Source: Pseudomonadales bacterium (GTDB lineage Bacteria > Pseudomonadota > Gammaproteobacteria > Pseudomonadales > Azotimanducaceae). From it: a stretch of 64,000 bases of DNA. The first letter of the stretch is position 1. Each line of letters begins with the position of its first letter. The stretch lies in assembly GCA_017642855.1 (NCBI GenBank), contig JAEPOO010000001.1, positions 124,001-188,000 on the forward strand, written 5' to 3'. Below are positions 1 to 9,088 of the stretch, in pieces. A program made the position numbers and the translations under genes. The notes beneath the pieces were generated by a model, which was not told where the DNA came from, searched no databases, and saw only the letters and a program-made list of their open reading frames with translations.

Positions 1-123
1 GCCATCCAAGGAGACAAGGTTCGAGTCACAGGCAAGAAACGTGATGATTTGCAGCAGGTCATGGGTATGCTCAAAGAAGAAGACCTCGAAGTCCCGCTTC
101 AGTACAACAATTTCCGGGACTAA
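1..123 (+). CDS. yajQ: YajQ family nucleotide-binding protein, C-terminal fragment
   Basis: Only the last 40 codons are in the window; the 5' part lies upstream of base 1. The fragment reads [18 protein letters not shown] at its start and ends in YNNFRD, the typical C-terminus of the YajQ/DUF520 family. These small cytosolic proteins have two ferredoxin-like halves, and some members bind cyclic di-GMP. The TAA stop lies 9 bases before the TTG start of the next gene, so the two are probably cotranscribed. The family call is firm despite the short fragment; ligand and target cannot be judged here. Confidence 0.9.
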   Translation, partial: AIQGDKVRVTGKKRDDLQQVMGMLKEEDLEVPLQYNNFRD

Positions 124-132
124 CCAAAACCC

Positions 133-1437
133 TTGGGCGCAGCCGACCACATTACCTGGATCGAAACGTTTCGCATCTATACCCACCCTCGGGTTGTGGC
201 GATGGCTTTTCTTGGGTTCTCAGCAGGTTTACCCTTCCTGCTGGTGTTTTCTACGCTCACTGCGTGGCTGACCGAAGGTGAGGTCAGCCGATCAACCATC
301 GGTTTTTTCGCCTGGATTGGCATCACATACTCCATCAAGGTGCTTTGGGCACCCATCATTGACTCGGTTTCATTAGGACTGCTCACCAAACGTTTGGGGC
401 AGCGTCGATCCTGGATGCTGCTGGGCCAGTTGGGTATCGCTCTGGGGCTGGTACTCATGACATTAACGGGTCCTGGTAGTCTACTCCTGCTGTCGTTGAG
501 TGCGCTCCTTGTTGCGCTTTCCTCGGCAACCCAGGACGTCTCGATAGATGCCTATCGAATTGAAGCCGCGATACCTGAACATCAGGGTGCCATGTCGGCT
601 TCCTATGTTTTTGGCTACCGCCTCGCGCTTTTAGTCGCTGGTGCCGGGGCGCTTTATCTGGCGGAATACTTTAGCTGGACCATGGCGTACCTCGTTATGG
701 CGGCACTGATGCTCATCGGCATGATAACCGTATTGCTGATCAGCGAGCCTCAGAGAGAGCGGGGTGCCATACCGCTGGTTCTGTCTGCATCGGGAATGCG
801 GAGTTGGTTTCGAGGTGCCGTCATTGATCCGTTTGTGGACTTCTTCATGCGCAACGGTAAAACGGCAATCATCATTCTGACTTTTATTGGAGTCTACAAA
901 TTGAGTGATATCGCCATGGGCATCATGGCGAACCCGTTCTACCTGGACCTGGGATATTCGAAGATACAAATTGCAGAGGTCGCCAAGGTCTTTGGCTTCT
1001 TCATGAGTGTTACCGGGTCTTTTCTCTGCGGAGCTCTGGTTGTGAAGTGGGGATTGATGCGCCCGCTGCTGATTGGCGCTGTCGCTGTCGCGATAACGAA
1101 TCTTTTCTTTGCCGCACTTTCCACCCAGGAGCCAAAAATTTCTTATTTGGTGGTTGTCATCTCTGCGGACAATATTTCGGGCGGTTTTGCTGCCACCGCA
1201 TTTATTGCCTATCTTTCCAGTCTAACCAACAAAGCTTACACCGCCACTCAGTATGCGCTTTTCAGCTCGATGATGACGTTACCCGGCAAGTTTTTGTCGG
1301 GATTTTCCGGCGTGGTGGTCGATGGCTTTGGGTACTTTGAGTTTTTTGTTGTCGCTGCATGCCTTGGCATCCCGTCAATACTGCTTGTGTTGTACCTCGC
1401 GCGAATAAAAGATCGAGGTCAAAGCTCCCAGCCATAG
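133..1437 (+). CDS. AmpG-like muropeptide permease (MFS)
   Basis: A 434-residue, strongly hydrophobic protein with about 12 predicted membrane segments, in the major facilitator superfamily. The segment SATQDVSIDAYRIE near residues 132-145 matches the ATQDIxxDAWR signature of AmpG permeases. These import anhydro-muropeptides across the inner membrane for peptidoglycan recycling. The loop after TM2 with basic residues (TKRLGQRRSW) is also typical. The start is a TTG nine bases after yajQ; no better in-frame start precedes the first membrane segment. The 3' end overlaps the convergent Atl gene by 19 bases. Substrate is inferred from family, and no other recycling gene is nearby. Confidence 0.8.
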   Translation: MGAADHITWIETFRIYTHPRVVAMAFLGFSAGLPFLLVFSTLTAWLTEGEVSRSTIGFFAWIGITYSIKVLWAPIIDSVSLGLLTKRLGQRRSWMLLGQLGIALGLVLMTLTGPGSLLLLSLSALLVALSSATQDVSIDAYRIEAAIPEHQGAMSASYVFGYRLALLVAGAGALYLAEYFSWTMAYLVMAALMLIGMITVLLISEPQRERGAIPLVLSASGMRSWFRGAVIDPFVDFFMRNGKTAIIILTFIGVYKLSDIAMGIMANPFYLDLGYSKIQIAEVAKVFGFFMSVTGSFLCGALVVKWGLMRPLLIGAVAVAITNLFFAALSTQEPKISYLVVVISADNISGGFAATAFIAYLSSLTNKAYTATQYALFSSMMTLPGKFLSGFSGVVVDGFGYFEFFVVAACLGIPSILLVLYLARIKDRGQSSQP

Positions 1438-1724
1438 AGCTTCAGGCTGACTCTTCCGTTGATCAACGTGACGCCTTCGTCCGTCAGCCGTTTCGCCTGG
1501 CGAGTGCGGCCGGGATTGGTGATTTCGCCTTGAGCGTTCACGACCCGGTGCCAGGGAAGTTGGGTATTGAGTGGTAGCTGGGACAGGATTCGCCCGACCA
1601 GGCGCGCATGACTGGGCATCTCCGCCAGCCGAGCAACCTGGCCATAGCTTGCCACCTTGCCGTGGGGAATCTGGCTGACCACCTGGAATACCCGGTGTTT
1701 TGCTGCTTCCTGGGTTTCCGCCAT
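1419..1724 (-). CDS. alkyltransferase-like protein (Atl), MGMT-fold DNA-binding
   Basis: A 101-residue protein equivalent to the C-terminal DNA-binding domain of O6-methylguanine-DNA methyltransferase. The helix-turn-helix region (GKVASYGQVARLA, about residues 22-34) and RLVGRILSQLP are conserved. The active-site PCHRV motif is replaced by PWHRV at residues 57-61, so the alkyl-accepting cysteine is Trp58. This defines Atl proteins, which bind O6-alkylguanine without removing the alkyl group and hand lesions to nucleotide excision repair. It is convergent with the permease gene and shares 19 bases with it. The call rests on the Trp substitution and the short length. Confidence 0.88.
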   Translation of the reverse strand: MAETQEAAKHRVFQVVSQIPHGKVASYGQVARLAEMPSHARLVGRILSQLPLNTQLPWHRVVNAQGEITNPGRTRQAKRLTDEGVTLINGRVSLKLYGWEL

Positions 1725-1772
1725 CGCTAATCTGACCTTTTTACGAGCATTTGCACCAAAATTTACCCGTTT

Positions 1773-1799
1773 TTAGCACTCTAGCCTTGACTCTGCTAA
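1773..1799 (+). promoter_or_regulatory. degenerate CIRCE-type inverted repeat (distal)
   Basis: TTAGCACTC, nine spacer bases, then CTCTGCTAA. The left arm is a perfect CIRCE half-site; the right arm keeps TGCTAA but differs in its first three bases. The spacing of nine is exactly that of the HrcA operator (TTAGCACTC-N9-GAGTGCTAA). The repeat overlaps the -35 element of the groES promoter. Weaker than the proximal copy, it may be a secondary HrcA site. Confidence 0.6.
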
Positions 1800-1814
1800 T
1801 TGTGGACCTATTAT
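1787..1814 (+). promoter_or_regulatory. sigma-70 promoter of groESL
   Basis: TTGACT at 1787-1792 and TATTAT at 1809-1814, separated by 16 bases, give a good housekeeping promoter about 140 bases before groES. Transcription would start near 1821, inside the proximal CIRCE element. I did not find a convincing sigma-32 promoter, so heat-shock control here is probably mainly by repressor. Confidence 0.7.
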
Positions 1815-1840
1815 TAGCACTCCCAAAAGGAGAGTGCCAG
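1814..1840 (+). promoter_or_regulatory. CIRCE operator (HrcA binding site), proximal
   Basis: TTAGCACTC at 1814-1822, spacer of nine bases, then GAGTGCCAG at 1832-1840. This is the CIRCE inverted repeat with only two changes in the right arm. It covers the predicted transcription start of groESL, the usual position for HrcA repression. The hrcA gene itself is not in this window. Confidence 0.88.
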
Positions 1841-1955
1841 TTCTCTGCGGTAGGCCGCCATTTTAAAGGCTTTCATGCAGTCTGGCGTTGTTTTTTTAGT
1901 CACACCAGCGGGAAGTTATGGACCCAATGGTTGCACAAGACATCAGGAGAAACTC

Positions 1956-2243
1956 ATGAGTATCCGTCCATTACAAGATCGTGTGGTCGTGCGACGCACG
2001 GAAGAAGAAACGAAGTCAGCTGGGGGCATTGTGATCCCTGATTCCGCTGCGGAAAAACCTTCCCAGGGCGAAGTCCTGGCCGTTGGTCCCGGCAAGAAGC
2101 TGGATAACGGCAATGTTCAGGCTGTAGACCTGAAAGCAGGCGACCGCGTTCTGTTCGGTCAGTATGCAGGCAGCACTGTGAAGATTGACGGTGAGGAACT
2201 GCTCATCATGAACGAAAGCGAAATATTCGGCGTTATCGAGTAA
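1956..2243 (+). CDS. groES: co-chaperonin GroES
   Basis: A 95-residue protein beginning [14 protein letters not shown], the standard GroES length and N-terminus. The mobile loop region ([13 protein letters not shown], about residues 17-29) that contacts GroEL and the [11 protein letters not shown] strand are present. GroES caps the GroEL ring as a heptamer and closes the folding chamber in the cytosol. The ATG at 1956 follows a CAGGAGA ribosome binding site; reading the frame further upstream would run into the promoter leader. It is followed by groEL after 31 bases and is controlled by the promoter and CIRCE elements upstream. Confidence 0.98.
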   Translation: MSIRPLQDRVVVRRTEEETKSAGGIVIPDSAAEKPSQGEVLAVGPGKKLDNGNVQAVDLKAGDRVLFGQYAGSTVKIDGEELLIMNESEIFGVIE

Positions 2244-2262
2244 ACGCACCAGATATAGATAG

Positions 2263-3918
<1,656 letters not shown>

Positions 3919-3943
3919 CGCGATTCAGCAAAGCTGATTCGCG
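3919..3943 (+). other. hairpin immediately after the groEL stop
   Basis: CGCGATTCAGC, AAA, GCTGATTCGCG: eleven-base arms with one mismatch and a three-base loop, starting directly after the TAA of groEL. No T-run follows, so it is unlikely to terminate alone; it may protect the mRNA 3' end. Apart from this hairpin, the terminator at 4021 and a possible weak -10 (TATCAT) near 4165, I see no gene in 3919-4240. Confidence 0.5.
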
Positions 3944-4020
3944 TCCCCGACAGCCGAATCGAAGAATCGTGATATCTCATTACGATATTGATGCGGCGAA
4001 AGGGGCGCTCACATAGAAAG

Positions 4021-4049
4021 AAAAAACCCGCCTCTTTGGCGGGTTTTTT
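4021..4049 (+). terminator. bidirectional intrinsic terminator after groEL
   Basis: Six A, CCCGCC, loop TCTTT, GGCGGG, six T. The A-run extends the stem and makes the element symmetric. It ends the groESL transcript about 100 bases after the stop codon. Confidence 0.92.
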
Positions 4050-4240
4050 CTGCCTGCTTCTCGTACGTTTTCTTGGCGTTTTCACCCGAATACCAGCCTC
4101 AGGTCCCTCACGATTGAGCCAAGTAACGTTGAAGACGCCTCTGTAATCCCCAATTTTTCAATGTTATCATGAGCCTACGAGTGCCGGGGGTCAGGTCTAG
4201 CGTCGCTGGACATCAATAATCAAAGCGAGGGGAAATTCTC

Positions 4241-4909
4241 ATGGAAATACCACTATTTACGAGTTACGGTGTCGATTACCTGTTCCGATGGGGCCATGTA
4301 CTGTTCGGTGTCTGCTGGATCGGCCTGTTGTACTACTTCAACTTTGTTCAGACCGAGTACTTCAAAGAAGCGGAAGATTCTCATCGGTCTGGTGCGATTC
4401 AAAAGCTGGTGCCTCGCGCGCTCTGGTGGTTCCGTTGGGCGGCAATGTTCACTTTCCTGACGGGCATTGTTCTTCTGGGTTATCGTCAGGCGGGAATCAC
4501 CTTTGACATCACCGTGGGCGCCACTCTGGGTACCCTGATGTTCCTCAACGTATGGTTAATCATCTGGCCCAACCAGAAGATCGTGATTGCGTCTGCAACG
4601 CAGGTCGCCCAGGGCGGTGAAGCCCTGCCCGAAGCTGCAGGTGCAGCGCCGAAGGCCGCGCTGGCTTCTCGAACCAACACACTGTTCTCAGGACCGATGC
4701 TGTTCTTCATGGGGTCATCCGCACACCTGCCTCATGGGCTTGTCATGGATGCAAGCCCTGTGGCGCTTGGGGTCATTATGCTGTTGATCCTCGCGCTTGA
4801 AGGTAACGCGATTTTTGGTAAGCCTGGCCCGATGGCCTCCGTAAACGGCGTTATTGGCTGCAGTATTGGATTAACCGCGGTTCTCTACGGATTGATGGTG
4901 ACTCTGTAA
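4241..4909 (+). CDS. PuuD/urate-oxidase N-terminal-like membrane protein
   Basis: A 222-residue integral membrane protein with about seven hydrophobic segments. RWGHVLFGVCWIGLLYYFNFVQ near residues 17-36 and the FMGSSAHLPHG loop near 157-167 resemble the membrane domain at the N-terminus of the urate hydroxylase PuuD family (DUF989). Full-length PuuD also carries a C-terminal cytochrome c domain with a CxxCH motif; none is present, so this is a stand-alone membrane domain. No purine catabolism gene is nearby, so urate oxidation should not be assumed. A clear GAGGGG ribosome binding site precedes the ATG, and an intrinsic terminator follows, making it a single-gene transcript. Confidence 0.65.
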   Translation: MEIPLFTSYGVDYLFRWGHVLFGVCWIGLLYYFNFVQTEYFKEAEDSHRSGAIQKLVPRALWWFRWAAMFTFLTGIVLLGYRQAGITFDITVGATLGTLMFLNVWLIIWPNQKIVIASATQVAQGGEALPEAAGAAPKAALASRTNTLFSGPMLFFMGSSAHLPHGLVMDASPVALGVIMLLILALEGNAIFGKPGPMASVNGVIGCSIGLTAVLYGLMVTL

Positions 4910-4931
4910 ACCAGTCATAACAGGATACTAT

Positions 4932-4957
4932 GGGGCTCCGAAAGGGGCCCTTTTTTT
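4932..4957 (+). terminator. intrinsic terminator after the PuuD-like gene
   Basis: GGGGCTCC, GAAA tetraloop, GGGGCCCT then seven T. Stem pairs include one internal and one end G-T wobble. It separates the PuuD-like gene from the next gene. Confidence 0.88.
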
Positions 4958-4976
4958 ATTAGAGCCGCAGGACTAA

Positions 4977-5708
4977 ATGGCAGAAAACGAAAACATTCCA
5001 TCCATCAAGCCCGACCAGGACGACGTAGCCAGTTATCGGCGCAGTGGTCGTTCTGAAGCGCCTAAACAGAGTAACTTCAATGGGATGCTGGTGTTCGTGA
5101 TTGTGCTTATGGCCATCATGATGGGTGTCGGCGGATACACCATTTATGAGTTGCAGGAACGTCTTGCTCGATCTGATGAGCTCCTGGAGCAGAGCAAAGA
5201 AAATATCCGACAATTGGACAGTCGTCTTGCCGCGACGGGTACCGATGTATCAAAGACATTCCAGGATCTAAAAGCCCAGGTTGAAACCAACTTCTCTGAA
5301 ATTGACAAGCTGTGGGCAGTTTCCTATCGACAGAACCGACCCGATATTCAGAAAAACGTTCGGGCTATCGCCGAGTTGAAAGACGATCTTGGTGGCAAGA
5401 TGATTACCATGGATGCGTCAGTCAAACAGATGACCGGTCAATATCAGATTATGTTGAATGAGCTAACGACGCTGCGTGAAGGTTTGCTCCAGGATAACGA
5501 GGAGCTGATCACCGAAATTGCGTTGCTGAGAGGTCAGGTGCAGGATCAGGCCGTTGCGCAGGAAGCTGAAAAACGAAACCTGAATACACTGACCCGCGAG
5601 ATGAAAGAAACGCAGGAAGCCATTGATTCTATCGACCAGTACCGATTACAGATCAACCAGCGCTTGATCGAATTGCAAAACCAGATCCAGGGCAGTCCGT
5701 CACTCTAA
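4977..5708 (+). CDS. membrane-anchored coiled-coil protein, function unknown
   Basis: A 243-residue protein with a charged N-terminal tail (residues 1-36), one membrane segment (about 37-57, LVFVIVLMAIMMGVGGYTI), then a long, mostly helical periplasmic part. The heptad-like spacing of Leu/Ile with Glu, Gln and Lys from residue 58 to the end indicates coiled coils, with a break near 105-118 (WAVSYRQNRPD). No enzymatic motif is visible. It is convergent with gspB and overlaps its stop by 9 bases. By form it could be a scaffold or spacer protein in the cell envelope, but I do not recognise a family. Confidence 0.75.
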   Translation: MAENENIPSIKPDQDDVASYRRSGRSEAPKQSNFNGMLVFVIVLMAIMMGVGGYTIYELQERLARSDELLEQSKENIRQLDSRLAATGTDVSKTFQDLKAQVETNFSEIDKLWAVSYRQNRPDIQKNVRAIAELKDDLGGKMITMDASVKQMTGQYQIMLNELTTLREGLLQDNEELITEIALLRGQVQDQAVAQEAEKRNLNTLTREMKETQEAIDSIDQYRLQINQRLIELQNQIQGSPSL

Positions 5709-6335
5709 CCAGTCGTCTATCACGTTGACCCGATAGGCGTATCCTTCAAATTCCAACACGATTCCGGTTTCGGTAATTTCCAGCAGACGAAAATCCGTTG
5801 TCAGGATGTCTCCCTCAAATCTTGGGACATCGTCAATGTTCACCATGCGTAGCTCCGAGTCCGATGCATAAATATGAGTGGTTACCTCGATCGCAGGAAG
5901 CCTGACTCGAATGTTAGCGGGAAGGTCTTCGAGGGAGACTGCGTCGAAATCAGGAATCGCCAAGCGGTTTTTGGCTCGCGCAGGTGGCGGTGTGATGAGT
6001 TCTTCGTCTTCGGCCAATTCAATTTCGGTCACTTCTGTTGCGTTCGCTATCGGCTCAGCAGGGCGACTCGCTTCCACTGTCTCTGGTTCGTGGGGCGTCG
6101 TTTTTTGTTCAGTGACCGAAGGCTGATCGAGGATGACGGGCGCAGTGAGACGATTCTCAAACAGCACATAAAGACCGATCAGGTTAACGACAACTACGCC
6201 GAGTAAGATCAGCAGAAAGTGCCTCAGTGTGAATGTATTGGATGCTTTGTCGCCATGCAGGGACGTGAGACCTGGCGCACGCTTTTTGGCGCGCTCCTGT
6301 TCAGATTTATTGAGGGCGTCGAGAATGTAAGACAA
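5700..6335 (-). CDS. gspB: GspB-like general secretion pathway protein
   Basis: A 211-residue inner-membrane protein beginning MSYILDALNKSEQERAKKR, the N-terminal signature of GspB/ExeB proteins. A membrane segment spans about residues 39-58, followed by an acidic, Pro-rich linker and a C-terminal beta-rich domain (about 150-211, RLPAIEVTTHIYASDSELR) typical of GspB. With GspA it helps place the type II secretin in the envelope. It lies two bases downstream of gspA, so the two form an operon. No other gsp gene is in the window. Confidence 0.85.
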   Translation of the reverse strand: MSYILDALNKSEQERAKKRAPGLTSLHGDKASNTFTLRHFLLILLGVVVVNLIGLYVLFENRLTAPVILDQPSVTEQKTTPHEPETVEASRPAEPIANATEVTEIELAEDEELITPPPARAKNRLAIPDFDAVSLEDLPANIRVRLPAIEVTTHIYASDSELRMVNIDDVPRFEGDILTTDFRLLEITETGIVLEFEGYAYRVNVIDDWLE

Positions 6336-6337
6336 GG

Positions 6338-7930
6338 CTATCCCCGTATTCCGCTTAACGTCGGGATACTGATGGCCTCCACGCTATTGATATGAATCCA
6401 TGTCATGGGATCAACCACACCACTAGGAGTTAGACCGACGTTCATCTGGAAATCGCGGACCCGCGCTTCGATGATCTCGTTGTAGGTGAACCCGGTATCC
6501 AGAGGAGGAATGTCGCCTTCGATCAGAGACAGCTGCACGACCAACCAATCGACAGCAGCACCTGTGTCACCGTTTTTAAGCGGTGCCTGATAGTCCGGTG
6601 GCATTCGCCAGACCATGTGTGCCTCGCCGTTGTAGAGTCTGTTGAACTGATTGTGGCTCAGAATGACTTCTTCAGAAGCCGCAAACAACACGACTTCGGT
6701 TTCGTCGAGTCTGGATATGGTCATGTACCGGCCTTGCACGGAAGATGTCGTTAGCTCGACGATGACAGGCCTGTCGATGGTTTGCAGTTCTGCGATGGAT
6801 AAAAACTCCGTCAGGCATTGCAGGCCGATAGATTCAGCCAGTTCACAGGGATGTGTTTCTCGATCTTCGAACGCGGAACCCCACAGCGCAAACAGATCGT
6901 GATAGGCGTCCACGATGAATGGATGGCCGCGTAGTGGCGGTATTGGTTTTTCCGGGGCTCGGGTTGATGGCTTTGGCTCAGCGATAGGCGCCTGACTTTG
7001 TTGTTGTGGTGCCCCATTGGTCAGAGGTTGTTCCTCTGTCGGTTGCATGAGCAGAACCAACGCAAGCAAAACAACGGCGGCAGCGGCTGTGAGCACAGGC
7101 GCGCTTTTGCGGCGGCTTCTCTGTTCCAGTCCAAGTACTTCTTTTGCGGCTTTACCGACAATAGCCGGTGTTACCTCGAGTCGGTCTTCGACGTAGGTGC
7201 CGAGCAGAGATCGATCACAAATCAGGTTGATGACTCTGGGTATACCTTTGCTGATTCGAAAAATTTTTTTCATTGCTGCTCGGCTGAAGACACGCCCGGA
7301 ACCACCCGCAATAGACATCCGATGCGCGATGTAATCTTCCGTCTCGGGTTGTGTCAGCGCTTCTAGATGAAAGCGTGCGGTTATGCGCTGGCTGAATTGA
7401 CGAAGATCCCGATTCTCCAGCATTTCCAGCAGTTCCGGTTGCCCCAGGAGAATGATCTGTAGCAGCTTCCGTTCGTTGGTTTCGAGGTTGGTCAACAAGC
7501 GTAGTTGTTCTAGGAGGTCTCTTGATAGATTCTGTGCCTCGTCAATGATAAGTACCGCTTTGCGATTGCTGGCGTGACAGTCCAAAAGGTACTCGTTGAG
7601 TTGGTCGACCAGCGTTTTCACGCTTGCATCAGCAGGATAAGTCATACCGAATTCATCACAAACTGTTGCCAGTAGTTCGGTCACGGTGACTCGCGGGTTT
7701 AATACGAAAGCGGTGTCAACGTCCGTCGGTACCTGTTGCAGCAGACAGCGGCACAATGTGGTCTTACCCGTACCCACCTCTCCAGTCAGCAAGATAAAAC
7801 CACCGTCGCTTTGCACACCGTAAAGCAGGTGCGCCAGCGCGTCACGATGGCGTCTGCTCATAAACAGGTATTGTGGATTCGGCGCGATGGAAAAAGGCGC
7901 TTCCGTCAGGCCGAAATGATCGGTGTACAT
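6338..7930 (-). CDS. gspA: GspA/ExeA-like AAA+ ATPase with peptidoglycan-binding domain
   Basis: A 530-residue protein counted from the ATG at 7930, which gives the family N-terminus MYTDHFGLTEAPFSIAPNP; an upstream TTG at 7948 would add six residues and is less likely. Walker A is GEVGTGKT (about 50-57) and Walker B is VLIIDEAQ (about 130). A membrane segment of Ala, Val and Leu lies near 278-297. The C-terminal part (LKNGDTGAAVDWLVVQL to MTWIHINS) is a peptidoglycan-binding repeat domain. ExeA uses ATP and peptidoglycan binding to help insert the secretin. It is paired with gspB without the remaining secretion genes. Confidence 0.88.
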   Translation of the reverse strand: MYTDHFGLTEAPFSIAPNPQYLFMSRRHRDALAHLLYGVQSDGGFILLTGEVGTGKTTLCRCLLQQVPTDVDTAFVLNPRVTVTELLATVCDEFGMTYPADASVKTLVDQLNEYLLDCHASNRKAVLIIDEAQNLSRDLLEQLRLLTNLETNERKLLQIILLGQPELLEMLENRDLRQFSQRITARFHLEALTQPETEDYIAHRMSIAGGSGRVFSRAAMKKIFRISKGIPRVINLICDRSLLGTYVEDRLEVTPAIVGKAAKEVLGLEQRSRRKSAPVLTAAAAVVLLALVLLMQPTEEQPLTNGAPQQQSQAPIAEPKPSTRAPEKPIPPLRGHPFIVDAYHDLFALWGSAFEDRETHPCELAESIGLQCLTEFLSIAELQTIDRPVIVELTTSSVQGRYMTISRLDETEVVLFAASEEVILSHNQFNRLYNGEAHMVWRMPPDYQAPLKNGDTGAAVDWLVVQLSLIEGDIPPLDTGFTYNEIIEARVRDFQMNVGLTPSGVVDPMTWIHINSVEAISIPTLSGIRG

Positions 7931-8023
7931 CCCGGATTTTTGCCCCAAAGATGATGGTGATTTTTCCGCGTAACCATATCAGGGCGGTCTGAAACTCGCT
8001 ACTGCCGCGTCCTGAGCGGTAAG

Positions 8024-9088
8024 ATGTCCGCCATGGGTAATGTCCGGAAAATGTTGTCTCTGTTGCTCGTGCTGTTTGTTCTCCAGGGATGCGAGTCCGT
8101 TCACTTTTACCAACAGGCAATTTCAGGTCAGACGCGCTTGCTCTGGCAGCGCGAGGACATCTCAGTATTGCTTGCTACTGATATAGAGCCTGGATTGCGT
8201 CAGCAGCTTGAACTTGCACTCGAGATTCTGTCTTATGCGAAGGCATTTGGACTCGAGGTGGATGGCGTTTACTCGAGTTACGTTGAGACTGGGCGAGATT
8301 ATGTTGTCTGGAATGTCTTTGCTGCTGATCCTCTCGAGCTTTCGCTAAAAACCTCCTGTTTTCCGGTGGCAGGCTGTGTCAGCTACCGTGGTTACTTCGA
8401 AAAAGCAGATGCTGAGCGTTACGCTGCGAAACTTCAAGCTGAAGGATCAGATGTCTATGTGGGTGGCGTTAGCGCCTACTCAACACTGGGATGGTTTGAC
8501 GATCCCTTACTCGATACTTTTCTTTTCAGGCCGGAAGAATATCTGGCTGCACTGCTGTTCCATGAACTGGCGCACCAGGTTGTGTATGTAAAAGGAGATA
8601 CACGATTTAACGAGAGCCTTGCCACTGCGATCGAACAACATGTGCTTGAGCACTATCTTCGAGATGTCGGGCGTGAAGCAGCGTTTGAGCGCTATCTTTC
8701 GAGCCGCGAAAGACGAGCACAGGTGCTTGCGCTCATTAATGAGATGCGCCAAGCGCTTCGCGACGTTTACGCATCTGATCTCACCAGGAATGAGAAGCTT
8801 AAGAAAAAGGAAGTGCTCTTCGAGCAGCTGGTAGGGCGTTACGATGACTTAACAAAGAACTGGTCTGTGGGTTCTGAGTATAGCAGCTGGGTCCGGGGTC
8901 CAATGAACAATGCAAAGCTGGAGACAGTCGCGGACTATCATGAGTGGGTTCCGGCCATGTTGCACCAGCTTGAGGCGAGAGGTTACCCAGGTTTTGTAGC
9001 CTGGTTGACGATGCTGGCTGAACTCTCTTTTGAGGAGAGACGCGATCAGTTGTTTAAAGCGTCAGAAGTGAATAACAAACCAGGCTGA
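8024..9088 (+). CDS. putative zinc aminopeptidase, lipoprotein (DUF2265-type)
   Basis: A 354-residue protein with an N-terminal lipoprotein signal: hydrophobic residues 10-20, then LQGC with the lipidated Cys at 23. The zinc motif HELAH lies at 180-184 and a second acidic residue follows in FNESLATAIEQ (Glu197), the arrangement of the putative-aminopeptidase family PF10023. It is therefore probably an envelope-anchored metallopeptidase; the substrate is unknown. There is an alternative start three codons on, MGNVRKM. It is divergent from gspA and convergent with the symporter gene, overlapping it by 35 bases at the 3' end. Confidence 0.8.
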   Translation: MSAMGNVRKMLSLLLVLFVLQGCESVHFYQQAISGQTRLLWQREDISVLLATDIEPGLRQQLELALEILSYAKAFGLEVDGVYSSYVETGRDYVVWNVFAADPLELSLKTSCFPVAGCVSYRGYFEKADAERYAAKLQAEGSDVYVGGVSAYSTLGWFDDPLLDTFLFRPEEYLAALLFHELAHQVVYVKGDTRFNESLATAIEQHVLEHYLRDVGREAAFERYLSSRERRAQVLALINEMRQALRDVYASDLTRNEKLKKKEVLFEQLVGRYDDLTKNWSVGSEYSSWVRGPMNNAKLETVADYHEWVPAMLHQLEARGYPGFVAWLTMLAELSFEERRDQLFKASEVNNKPG

